Below, in pieces: positions 1 to 6,455 of a DNA stretch of 7,546 nucleotides. The position numbers and the translations under genes were made by a program. The stretch's first letter is position 1. Each line of letters starts with the position of its first letter. The stretch covers positions 1,038 to 8,583 of the forward strand of contig DDKG01000130.1 of NCBI GenBank assembly GCA_002339265.1, given 5' to 3'. The stretch comes from Massilia sp. UBA2604 (GTDB taxonomy: Bacteria > Pseudomonadota > Gammaproteobacteria > Burkholderiales > Burkholderiaceae_D). A model generated the notes under the pieces. The model saw only the letters and a program-made list of their open reading frames with translations. It did not search any database and was not told where the DNA came from.

Positions 1-1
1 C

Positions 2-1615
2 AACGAGGGCGCCAAGCTCGATCTCGGCTCCACCGCCAAGCTGCGCACCCTGGTGACCTATCTCGACATCGTCGACCAGCTGCACAAGCGCTTCGAGCCG
101 CTCGATAAAATCGGCCTGCACGGCGTCGAAGTCGATCCGAAGGACCGCATGTCGCAATGGGGACTGGAATACTTCCAGACCCTGCCGGAAGGCGCCGACC
201 GCGGCCTGAAGCCGATGCTCGACGCCGCGATGGCGCGCCGCTATTCGGCCAATCCGGGCGAACGCTTCATGACCGGCGGCGGCCTGCACACCTTCGGCAA
301 CTTCAGCCGCCTCGACAACGACAAGATCATGGACGTGCACCAGGCGCTGCGCCAGTCGACCAACCTGGTGTTCGTGCGCATGATGCGCGACGTGGTGCGC
401 TACTACATGTTCCAGCTGCCCGGCTCCTCGGCCCAGCTGCTGGCCGACGCCAACGATCCGCGCCGCGCCGGCTACCTGGCGCGCTTCGCCGACAACGAAG
501 GCAAGGATTTCCTGGCCAAGTTCTGGAACAAGTACAAGGGCAAGACCCCGGCGGAGATCGAGACGCTGCTGTTCTCGGGCGTGCGTCCGCTGGCCTCGAA
601 GCTGGCCGCGGCCCACCGCACGGTGGCGCCGGACGCCACGCTGGAGCAGTTCGGCGCCTTCATCGACAAGAGCCTGCCATCGGCCAACGAGATCGACCCG
701 GAACGCATCCCCAAGATGTACGAGATGTACGACCCGCGTAATATGTCGCTGGCCGACCGCGGCTACGTGGCCTCGGTGCACCCGCTCGAACTGTGGCTGG
801 TGAGCTATCTGCGCACCCACCCCAAGGCCACCTGGTCCGAGGTGACGGCGGCCAGCGTCGACGAGCGCCAGGAAGTCTACCAGTGGCTGTTCAAGACCAG
901 CCGCAAGAACGCCCAGGACAAGCGCATCGCCGGCCTGCTCGAGGTCGAGGCCTTCCTCAAGATCCACGCCCAGTGGAAGAAGATGGGTTATCCCTTCGAT
1001 TCCCTGGTGCCGTCGTTCGCAACCACCCTGGGCGCCTCGGCCGACCGTCCGGCCTCGCTGGCCGAGCTGATGGGCATCATCGTCAACGGCGGCGTGCGCA
1101 AGCCCATCGAGCGCATCGATTCGCTGCACTTCGCCAAGGACACGCCGTACGAGACCCTGGTCAAGCGCAACAAGGGCGGCGGCAAGGAGCAGGTGCTGGC
1201 GCCTGAAGTCGCGCGCACCGTGGCCGACGCCATCCAGGGCGTGGTCTCGGACGGCACCGCCAAGCGCGTCAAGACCGCCTTCGTGCAGGCCGACGGCAGC
1301 GTCATCGCGCTGGGCGGCAAGACCGGCACCGGCGACCAGCGCTTCGACGTGTATGCGCGCGGCGGCCGCCTGATCGAATCGCGCTATGTGAACCGCTCGG
1401 CTACTTTTGTGTTCAATATCGGCGAGCGCTTCTACGGCAGCATGACGGCCTATGTGCACGGCCCGCAGTCGGAGCACTACGACTTCACGAGCGCGCTGCC
1501 GGTGCAGCTGCTGGTGACGCTGGCGCCGAGCCTGATGCCGATGATCGAGCCGGCGCCGCCGGCCTCGGCGCCGGGAGCAGCCCCCGCAATGGCCCAGCGC
1601 CAGTGCGTGCGTTGA
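2..1615 (+). CDS. Penicillin-binding protein, transpeptidase part (5'-truncated, probably class A)
   Basis: This frame is open from base 2 to the TGA at 1613-1615, so 537 C-terminal residues are visible and the gene starts before the window. It is a peptidoglycan DD-transpeptidase, expected to cross-link stem peptides on the periplasmic side of the inner membrane. All three active-site motifs are present: SxxK as STAK at visible residues 10-13 (catalytic Ser codon 29-31), SxN as STN at about 119-121 (codons from 356), and KTGTG at about 440-444 (codons from 1319). A stretch around bases 1051-1110, ending in IIVNGGVRKP, resembles the usual penicillin-binding-domain segment before the KTG strand. 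The glycosyltransferase half of a class A protein would lie upstream and cannot be checked. The gap between SxN and KTG, about 320 residues, is far longer than in PBP1b (about 125), which implies an inserted helical segment. The C-terminus is a Pro/Ala-rich tail. The stop overlaps the next gene by 13 nt. A class B enzyme is the main alternative. Confidence 0.85.
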   Translation, partial: NEGAKLDLGSTAKLRTLVTYLDIVDQLHKRFEPLDKIGLHGVEVDPKDRMSQWGLEYFQTLPEGADRGLKPMLDAAMARRYSANPGERFMTGGGLHTFGNFSRLDNDKIMDVHQALRQSTNLVFVRMMRDVVRYYMFQLPGSSAQLLADANDPRRAGYLARFADNEGKDFLAKFWNKYKGKTPAEIETLLFSGVRPLASKLAAAHRTVAPDATLEQFGAFIDKSLPSANEIDPERIPKMYEMYDPRNMSLADRGYVASVHPLELWLVSYLRTHPKATWSEVTAASVDERQEVYQWLFKTSRKNAQDKRIAGLLEVEAFLKIHAQWKKMGYPFDSLVPSFATTLGASADRPASLAELMGIIVNGGVRKPIERIDSLHFAKDTPYETLVKRNKGGGKEQVLAPEVARTVADAIQGVVSDGTAKRVKTAFVQADGSVIALGGKTGTGDQRFDVYARGGRLIESRYVNRSATFVFNIGERFYGSMTAYVHGPQSEHYDFTSALPVQLLVTLAPSLMPMIEPAPPASAPGAAPAMAQRQCVR

Positions 1616-3036
1616 AGCCGGCGGGCGAAGACAGAGGCGGCGCGCACGGCAAGGGCTTGCGCGCGCGCCTGCAGAATTTCAGTATCGTCTCGCTGCGCGA
1701 CCTGGTCGTGGCGTCCGGCCCGACCATCCTGATGGTGCTGGCGGCCGTGCTGCTGGCCTACTGGTGGGTCGACCCGGCGCCGCCGCGCAGCCTGCGCCTG
1801 GCCACCGGCCAGGAAAATTCCGCCTACGAGCAGTTCGGCAAGCAGTACGCGAGCCTGCTCGCGCGCGACGACATCAAGGTCACGCTGCAGCCGACCCTCG
1901 GCTCGCGCGACAACCTGCAGCGCCTGCTGGCGGGCGAGGCCGACGTCGCCTTCGTGCAGAGCGGTTCGACCGACGGCGACACCATGAATGCCGCGGATGG
2001 CGACGCCGCCGAGCGCCAGGAACTGGTGTCCCTGGGCAGCCTGTTCACCGAACCGGTGTGGCTGTTCCTGCGCGAGGAAGCGAAGGTCACGACGCTCACC
2101 GACCTGCGCGGCAAGCGCATCAACCTGGGCCCGGAAGGCACCGGCGTGCCGCGCCTGCTGCGCCAGGTGCTCGACGCCAATGGCATCGAACCCAAGGACT
2201 TGCAGATCGGCGACCTGGCCGACACCCCGGCCACGGTGGAGCTGCTGGCCGGCCGCATCGACGGCCTGGTGTTCTCGTCGGCGCCGGAAGCGCCGCTGAT
2301 CCAGATGCTGCTGCAAACGCCCGGCATCCGGCTGTTCGACTTCGCCCAGGCCGAAGCCTATACGCGGCGCCTGCCGTTCCTGACCCACGTGGTGCTGCCG
2401 CGCGGGATCGTCGACCTGGGCCGCAACATCCCGGCCCAGGACTACCACCTGATCGCGCCGACCGCGACCCTGGTGGCGCGCGAGGAAATCCATCCGGCCC
2501 TGGTGGGCCTGCTGGTCAAGTCGGCGACCCAGATCCACGGCGGCGCCGGCTGGTTCCAGCAGCAGGGCCAGTTCCCGTCGCCCAAGTACACCGAGATCCC
2601 GGTGGCGCCGGAAGCCGCGCGCTACTACCGCGACGGGCCGCCCTTCATGCAGCGCTACATGAGCTTCTGGCTGGCCAACCTGGCCGAGCGACTGTGGGTC
2701 GTGGTGGTGGCGCTGACCGCCTTGCTGATCCCGCTGTCCAAGATCGTGCCGCCGATCTACGTGTGGCGCGTGCGCTCGCGCGTCTACCGCTGGTATGGAG
2801 AATTGCGCGCGATCGAGCAGTCGCTGGAAGACGCCGGGCTCGAGCCGGCCGACACGGTGCGCAAGGATTTGCTGCGGCGCCTGGACGGGCTCGAGGACCG
2901 GGTCAACCACATCTCGGTGCCGCTGGCCTATGCCGACGAACTGTATCGGCTGCGCAGCCACATCCACCTGGTGCGCGAGCGCATTCGCGGCGTGCAGGAA
3001 GACAGCGCGATGGTGACGGCGCCGCTGGCAAAGTAA
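1603..3036 (+). CDS. TAXI-family TRAP-type solute-binding protein, membrane-anchored
   Basis: This 477-residue protein resembles the TAXI branch of TRAP transporter binding proteins, which capture a small solute in the periplasm and pass it to a membrane permease. The solute is unknown. After a basic N-terminus there is a membrane helix at about residues 37-56, then the binding domain, opening with LATGQENSAYEQFGKQYA (about 66-83) and containing LLAGEADVAFVQSGST (about 108-123), the typical early TAXI pattern. A second hydrophobic helix lies at about 361-381, followed by a charged helical, possibly coiled-coil tail of about 95 residues predicted to be cytosolic. Ordinary TAXI proteins are secreted or lipid-anchored and lack this tail. 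No TRAP permease gene is visible nearby. The GTG at 1603 is the first possible start after the previous in-frame stop and lies inside the upstream gene. No good Shine-Dalgarno precedes it, so coupled reinitiation is likely. An in-frame TTG at 1657 is a weaker alternative; the first ATG falls inside the first membrane helix. Confidence 0.82.
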   Translation: MRALKPAGEDRGGAHGKGLRARLQNFSIVSLRDLVVASGPTILMVLAAVLLAYWWVDPAPPRSLRLATGQENSAYEQFGKQYASLLARDDIKVTLQPTLGSRDNLQRLLAGEADVAFVQSGSTDGDTMNAADGDAAERQELVSLGSLFTEPVWLFLREEAKVTTLTDLRGKRINLGPEGTGVPRLLRQVLDANGIEPKDLQIGDLADTPATVELLAGRIDGLVFSSAPEAPLIQMLLQTPGIRLFDFAQAEAYTRRLPFLTHVVLPRGIVDLGRNIPAQDYHLIAPTATLVAREEIHPALVGLLVKSATQIHGGAGWFQQQGQFPSPKYTEIPVAPEAARYYRDGPPFMQRYMSFWLANLAERLWVVVVALTALLIPLSKIVPPIYVWRVRSRVYRWYGELRAIEQSLEDAGLEPADTVRKDLLRRLDGLEDRVNHISVPLAYADELYRLRSHIHLVRERIRGVQEDSAMVTAPLAK

Positions 3037-3087
3037 TCATTTGCTTCCGATTGCGATTACACTGGCGGCCCCCAGTGTTCTCAATCG

Positions 3088-3094
3088 AAGGAAG
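3088..3094 (+). promoter_or_regulatory. Ribosome binding site of the secreted hydrolase gene
   Basis: AAGGAAG lies two bases before the ATG at 3097. It is a clear Shine-Dalgarno and fixes the start so that the protein begins with a complete signal peptide. It also shows that this gene is translated independently of the TAXI gene, which ends 60 nt earlier. Confidence 0.7.
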
Positions 3095-3096
3095 TC

Positions 3097-5046
3097 ATGA
3101 TTCGCCGTCCGCTGTCCGCTCTCGTCCTTGGCCTGCTGTTCGCCGGCGCCTCGCCCGTCTTCGCCGCCGGCATGCAGGCCGCGCCCGATGGCGCCGCCGC
3201 CAAGCGTTCGCCGCGCGAAGCCTATACCAAGTACGAATACCGGATCCCGATGCGCGACGGCACGCGCCTGTTCACCGCGGTCTACGTGCCGAAGGATGCC
3301 TCGCGCTCGTACCCCTTCCTGATGCAGCGCACGCCGTACAGCGCCGGCGTACGCGCTGAAGGAGAGCTGCGCTATGGCGTGGACTGGATGCCCGAGTCGC
3401 TCGGGCCCTCGCGCGAATTCGAGGAGGCCGGCTACATCTTCGTGGTCCAGGACGTGCGCGGCCGTCACATGTCCGAGGGCGTGTGGCAGGAAATGACGCC
3501 GCACGCCAAGCCGCAGCTGGAAAAAGGGGAGGGCGTCGAGGCCCAGGACATGCACGACACCGTCGCCTGGCTGCTGAAGAACGTCCCGAACAACAACGGC
3601 AAGGTCGGCATCTGGGGCATCAGCTATCCCGGCTTCTACGCCGCGGCGAGCGTGATCGATTCGCATCCGGCGATCAAGGCCGCCTCGCCGCAGGCGCCGA
3701 TCGCGGATCTCTACATGGGCGACGATTCGTATCACGGCGGCGCCTTCAAGCTGGCCGCCAACTTCGATTTCTATTCGTCCTTCGTCGCGGCGCCGAATCC
3801 CTCGCCCAAATCGGCGTCGGGCGGCGGCTTCGACTACGACGAGGCCGACGGCTACGATTTCTTCCTCAAGCACCTGACGCTGGGTGCGATCGCAGGCACG
3901 ATGAGCGAGCGCCAGCGCGAGCTGTTCATGCCGAACATCGAGCACGACACCTATGACGACTTCTGGCAGTCGCGTGCCATCGGGCCGCACATGAAGAACG
4001 TCAGGGCGGCGATGCTGACGGTGGGCGGCTGGTTCGATGCGGAAGATTTCCAAGGTCCGTTCACCGTCCACGATGCGGTCAAGCGCCACAATCCGGCTGC
4101 GGTGAACAAGCTGGTGATCGGCCCGTGGGTGCACGGCGGCTGGATGCGCGGCGACGGCGCGCGCCTCGGCCACGTACGCTTCGACGCCAATACCAGCGAC
4201 TACTTCCGGCGCAATATCCAGTTCCCGTTCTTCGAGCAGCACCTGAAAGGCGTCAAGCCGGCGAAGGAGCTGGCGCCGGTCACCATGTTCGAGACCGGCA
4301 CCAATGTCTGGCGCAGCTACGACGCCTGGCCGCCGAAGCCGGCGCGCTCGCGCACCCTGTACTTCAACGTCAACGGCAGCCTGACCTGGCAGCAGCCGGC
4401 CGCCAATGCGGGAGGCTACGATGAGTACGTGGCCGATCCGAAGCGTCCGGTGCCCTATATCGGCTATCCGGCGCAGGGCGTGCCGCGCGAATACATGGTG
4501 TCCGACCAGCGCTTCGCCGCGACCCGTCCCGACGTGCTGGTATACCAGAGCGAGGTGCTGGAAGAGGACGTCACGGTGGCCGGCCCGGTACTGCCGAAGC
4601 TGTTCGTCTCGACGACGGGAACCGACGCCGACTGGGTGGTGAAACTGATCGACGTCTACCCGAGCGACTATCCGACGCCGACTGCGCCGCGCACGGGCAG
4701 CGACGTCGGCCCGCCGGCCCTGAAACTGGGCGGCTTCCAGCAGCTGGTGCGCGGCAATCCGCTGCGCGGCAAGTTCCGCAACAGCTTTCAGACGCCGGAG
4801 CCCTTCGTGCCGGGCAAAGTGGAAGCGATCCACTACGAGCTGGGGCAGGTGAACCACACCTTCCGCCGCGGCCACCGCATCATGGTGCAGGTGCAGAGCT
4901 CGTGGTTCCCGCTGATCGACCTGAATCCTCAGACCTTCATGCGCATCCCCGAGGCGAAGCCCGAAGACTTCAAAAAGGCGACCCAGCGCGTGTATCGCGC
5001 GCCAGGCACGGCGTCCGGCCTGCAGCTGATGGTGATGCCTAACTGA
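3097..5046 (+). CDS. Secreted alpha-amino acid ester hydrolase-like enzyme (CocE/NonD, peptidase S15 superfamily)
   Basis: This 649-residue alpha/beta-hydrolase has a Sec signal peptide (basic MIRR, hydrophobic core 6-18, cleavage near Ala23/24), so it should act in the periplasm or outside the cell. The triad is Ser176 in GISYPG, Asp314 in GGWFDAED and His346 in GPWVHGG. Tyr81 in RTPY matches the oxyanion tyrosine, and Tyr177 follows the nucleophile. Asp210 (in MGDD), Glu316 and Asp317 match the carboxylate cluster of characterised alpha-amino acid ester hydrolases (Xanthomonas citri Ser174, Asp307, His340, Tyr82, Asp208, Glu309, Asp310, from memory). In those enzymes the cluster holds the substrate's alpha-ammonium group. 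Spacings agree within one or two residues and length fits the family. Residues from about 400 form the C-terminal jelly-roll domain of S15 proteins (for example GHRIMVQVQSSWFP). Known members hydrolyse alpha-amino acid esters and alpha-amino beta-lactam amides. The native substrate here is unknown; a dipeptidase-like or other esterase role is possible. Its end overlaps the convergent gene by 8 nt. Confidence 0.88.
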   Translation: MIRRPLSALVLGLLFAGASPVFAAGMQAAPDGAAAKRSPREAYTKYEYRIPMRDGTRLFTAVYVPKDASRSYPFLMQRTPYSAGVRAEGELRYGVDWMPESLGPSREFEEAGYIFVVQDVRGRHMSEGVWQEMTPHAKPQLEKGEGVEAQDMHDTVAWLLKNVPNNNGKVGIWGISYPGFYAAASVIDSHPAIKAASPQAPIADLYMGDDSYHGGAFKLAANFDFYSSFVAAPNPSPKSASGGGFDYDEADGYDFFLKHLTLGAIAGTMSERQRELFMPNIEHDTYDDFWQSRAIGPHMKNVRAAMLTVGGWFDAEDFQGPFTVHDAVKRHNPAAVNKLVIGPWVHGGWMRGDGARLGHVRFDANTSDYFRRNIQFPFFEQHLKGVKPAKELAPVTMFETGTNVWRSYDAWPPKPARSRTLYFNVNGSLTWQQPAANAGGYDEYVADPKRPVPYIGYPAQGVPREYMVSDQRFAATRPDVLVYQSEVLEEDVTVAGPVLPKLFVSTTGTDADWVVKLIDVYPSDYPTPTAPRTGSDVGPPALKLGGFQQLVRGNPLRGKFRNSFQTPEPFVPGKVEAIHYELGQVNHTFRRGHRIMVQVQSSWFPLIDLNPQTFMRIPEAKPEDFKKATQRVYRAPGTASGLQLMVMPN

Positions 5047-5791
5047 ACCGTTCGTTGCGGCGGCGTGGGACGCCGCGCTCGAACCACGCTGGCGCGCCGG
5101 GAACGAGCGCGGCGCGCACTTCACGGCGCAGGGTGGTGGCCGGAATCACGTCGGCGGCGAGCTCGCGCAGGCGCCGTACGTCGGCCTGGCGGCCGCGCGC
5201 GGCCAGCACGTCCAGGATCGCATTCACGTCCTGCACATAGTTGTGGATCTCGGCCGGGATGCTGGGCGCGGCGGTGAAGCGCTTGCGGCGCTCGCGGAAG
5301 GCGTCCATCAGGTAGTCGGCATGCTGGCGGATGTTGTCGTCCGGGTTCGGCATCAGGCGCTCGGCCAGCTCGGCGTCGCCGGCGGCGATCACCTGCGGCA
5401 GCACCACCCGGATGCAGGAGGCGGCCAGCGCCGGCGCCGTGCTTTCCAATGCCAGGAACAGGTCGCGGGTGCGTGCCGGCTGGTCCAGCGCGTGGTCGAT
5501 CGAGACCGCGTCGAGCAGGTCGTCGCGCGTGCCCTGGCCGGCCGCCAGCCGCGCGGCGCTGCGTTCGCGCGCGGCCTCCAGCGCCGCGGCTGCCGGCGGG
5601 TGGGCTTCTGCCAGTACCGCCCAGTCGGCCAGCGCATACGAACGGCGCACGCCGGCCAGCGATGGGTCGTGCTCGAGCGCGTGCTCGTAAAACCAGACAA
5701 GTTCTTCCAGCGCGGCGTCGTACTGTCCCTGGTCGGCCAGTTCGCGCGCCGTCACCAGGCGTTCCATCGGGTTGTTCAACTCGTCGCTCAT
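5039..5791 (-). CDS. Uncharacterised TPR-like helical protein
   Basis: I do not recognise this 250-residue protein as a named family. It has no signal peptide or membrane helix, so it is probably cytosolic. It looks almost entirely alpha-helical and rich in Ala, Leu, Arg and Glu. The N-terminal part (about residues 9-60) contains ELADQGQYDAALEELVWFY, which fits the small/large residue spacing of a tetratricopeptide repeat, followed by another helix pair around SYALADWAVLAEAHPPA. This suggests a protein-interaction scaffold, but no catalytic motif is visible. The chosen start is the ATG at 5791 (protein begins MSDELNNP). It overlaps the rhodanese stop as ATGA and is preceded by a G-rich stretch (GGGTGGGGGC on the minus strand) that can act as ribosome binding site. 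A start 30 nt further upstream would add MQGGLAVGGG inside the rhodanese end and is less likely. Translation is probably coupled to the rhodanese gene. The stop codon lies inside the end of the convergent hydrolase gene. Confidence 0.75.
   Translation of the reverse strand: MSDELNNPMERLVTARELADQGQYDAALEELVWFYEHALEHDPSLAGVRRSYALADWAVLAEAHPPAAAALEAARERSAARLAAGQGTRDDLLDAVSIDHALDQPARTRDLFLALESTAPALAASCIRVVLPQVIAAGDAELAERLMPNPDDNIRQHADYLMDAFRERRKRFTAAPSIPAEIHNYVQDVNAILDVLAARGRQADVRRLRELAADVIPATTLRREVRAALVPGAPAWFERGVPRRRNERFS
5050..5084. terminator. GC-rich hairpin at the convergent gene junction (terminator-like, no T-tract)
   Basis: A perfect 7-bp stem, GCGGCGT (5060-5066) with ACGCCGC (5070-5076), closes a 3-nt loop. 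It extends outward through GC pairs (5057-5058 with 5077-5078) and an outer 5-bp stem GTTCG (5050-5054) with CGAAC (5080-5084), with only small bulges. It begins 3 nt after the hydrolase stop codon and lies inside the last codons of the opposite-strand gene. Neither strand has a run of T after it, so it is not a standard intrinsic terminator. It could block 3' exonucleases, slow polymerase or assist Rho. Confidence 0.45.
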
Positions 5792-6243
5792 GCCCCCACC
5801 CACGGCAAGCCCGCCTTGCACCAGCCGCCCACCGTCTTGCGGTGGCCTTCGCCATCCCTGTCGCCTTCGAAGCCTTCGAGGATGTCGAACGCGTTCGCAT
5901 AGCCGAGTTCAGTCGCCGCGCGCGCGCTGTGACGCGAGCGCACGCCCGAGCGGCACAGGAACAGCAGGACGTCGTCCTTGCCGGCCACCTGTTCGAGCTG
6001 GGCGCCGAAGTCCGGGTTCGGCACGCCGCCCGGATAAGTCGCCCACTGCACCGCCGCGTGCTGGGCGTCGGGGATGGCGACCCGGCCGACCCAGTCGCGC
6101 TCCGCATTGGTACGGACGTCGACCAGCTTGACCTTGGGGCTGCTCTTGAGCAGTTCGAATGCCTCTTGCGGCGTGACCGCACCGGCATAGGGCTGGTCTG
6201 CGCCGCGCTGGCGCGCAGCCTCGAGAATGTTTTCTGTTGTCAT
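5788..6243 (-). CDS. Single-domain rhodanese-like sulfurtransferase
   Basis: This 151-residue cytosolic protein has one rhodanese domain. Rhodaneses carry sulfur as a persulfide on a cysteine and transfer it to acceptors such as cyanide, thiols or cofactor-assembly proteins; the acceptor here is unknown. The N-terminal part shows LVDVRTNAERDWVGRV (about 40-55), the usual conserved substrate-side strand, and the active loop is C97-R-S-G-V-R-S, which has the catalytic Cys and the Arg pattern of active enzymes. The C-terminus, GGWCKAGLPW, carries the GW-x(3)-GLPW ending common in short proteobacterial rhodaneses. The start is the ATG at 6241-6243: minus-strand CGGAAC sits about 7 nt upstream as ribosome binding site, and the protein then begins MTTENILEAA. 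A longer reading from 6285 would add 14 residues with no family resemblance. The gene is first in a two-gene unit with the helical protein (ATGA overlap) and divergent from glnA. Confidence 0.88.
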   Translation of the reverse strand: MTTENILEAARQRGADQPYAGAVTPQEAFELLKSSPKVKLVDVRTNAERDWVGRVAIPDAQHAAVQWATYPGGVPNPDFGAQLEQVAGKDDVLLFLCRSGVRSRHSARAATELGYANAFDILEGFEGDRDGEGHRKTVGGWCKAGLPWVGA

Positions 6244-6277
6244 TTGTATTGTTCCGTTTTTGGGCAGGCGCCAACGC

Positions 6278-6294
6278 TGCACCATCGTGGATCA
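6278..6294. promoter_or_regulatory. Possible weak third NtrC-like site
   Basis: TGCACC, 5 nt, then GGATCA. The left half is a perfect NtrC half-site and the right half matches 4 of 6 positions of GGTGCA. Its centre (6286) lies 25 bp from the next site, and it sits only 35-51 bp before the divergent rhodanese start codon. It may be a chance match. Confidence 0.3.
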
Positions 6295-6302
6295 GTGTAT
6301 CC

Positions 6303-6319
6303 TGCGCTGGTTTGGTGCG
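6303..6319. promoter_or_regulatory. Second NtrC binding site (glnA enhancer)
   Basis: TGCGCT, 5 nt, then GGTGCG. It has the same 17-bp layout as the perfect site downstream, with the right half 5/6 and the left half 5/6 of the generalised TGCACY...GGTGCA. Its centre (6311) is 29 bp, close to three helical turns, from the next one, which suits cooperative binding of NtrC dimers. It lies about 172 bp before the predicted glnA transcription start. Confidence 0.65.
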
Positions 6320-6331
6320 TTGGCATGGTTC

Positions 6332-6348
6332 TGCACCGGGATGGTGCA
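6332..6348. promoter_or_regulatory. NtrC binding site, perfect dyad (glnA enhancer)
   Basis: TGCACC, GGGAT, GGTGCA is a perfect 6-bp inverted repeat with a 5-bp centre and an exact match to the enteric NtrC consensus (TGCACY-n5-RGTGCA). Its centre (6340) is about 143 bp upstream of the predicted sigma-54 start point. That is an enhancer position comparable to, slightly further than, the sites of E. coli glnAp2. Phosphorylated NtrC bound here would loop to RNA polymerase-RpoN. Confidence 0.85.
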
Positions 6349-6455
6349 TACGGGCTGAGCATAAATCTTTCGCCAACCCTGCCGATCGAGCCAATTTTAT
6401 GGGTAAACTGGCTCGCCTCCCAAGAACGATTTGTGCATGCCCTCATGCGATAAAC

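Noticed and set aside
1477..2967. A 496-codon minus-strand open frame opposite the TAXI gene.
   Set aside because: Composition is dominated by Gln, Arg, His and Ala, with no motifs and no start context. The plus-strand TAXI protein explains the region.
3041..3063. TTGCTT and TACACT as a sigma-70 promoter for the hydrolase gene.
   Set aside because: The spacer is only 11 nt, and at 16-18 nt spacing there is no -35-like hexamer. The hydrolase promoter remains unidentified.
1764..3359. A 531-codon plus-strand open frame overlapping the TAXI and hydrolase genes in another frame.
   Set aside because: It is a Pro/Arg/Ala-rich shadow that crosses two well-supported genes and the gap between them.
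3037..5124. A 695-codon open frame on the minus strand, antisense to the hydrolase gene.
   Set aside because: The plus-strand reading has a signal peptide, a catalytic triad and a ribosome binding site. The antisense product is rich in Arg, His and Ala with no recognisable domain, as expected from high third-position GC.
5792..5821. Upstream start of the helical protein, adding ten residues.
   Set aside because: The ATG at 5791 forms a classic ATGA junction with a G-rich ribosome binding site; the extra residues are low-complexity Gly-rich.
6244..6285. Upstream start of the rhodanese, adding fourteen residues.
   Set aside because: The ATG at 6243 has a properly spaced ribosome binding site, and the extension would run through the expected promoter region.
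6294..6322. Minus-strand TACACT (6294-6299) as the -10 box of the rhodanese promoter.
   Set aside because: Position is plausible, but no -35 match is found at 16-18 nt and there is no extended -10 TG. Too weak to list as a feature.
6395..6409. TTTTAT or TAAACT as -10 box of a second, sigma-70 promoter for glnA.
   Set aside because: Neither has an acceptable -35 hexamer at normal spacing, and matches to TATAAT are partial.
5121..6453. Long open frames on both strands across the rhodanese and helical-protein genes.
   Set aside because: They are out of frame with the rhodanese active-site motif and ATGA junction, are Arg/Ala-rich, and run through the NtrC enhancer region.
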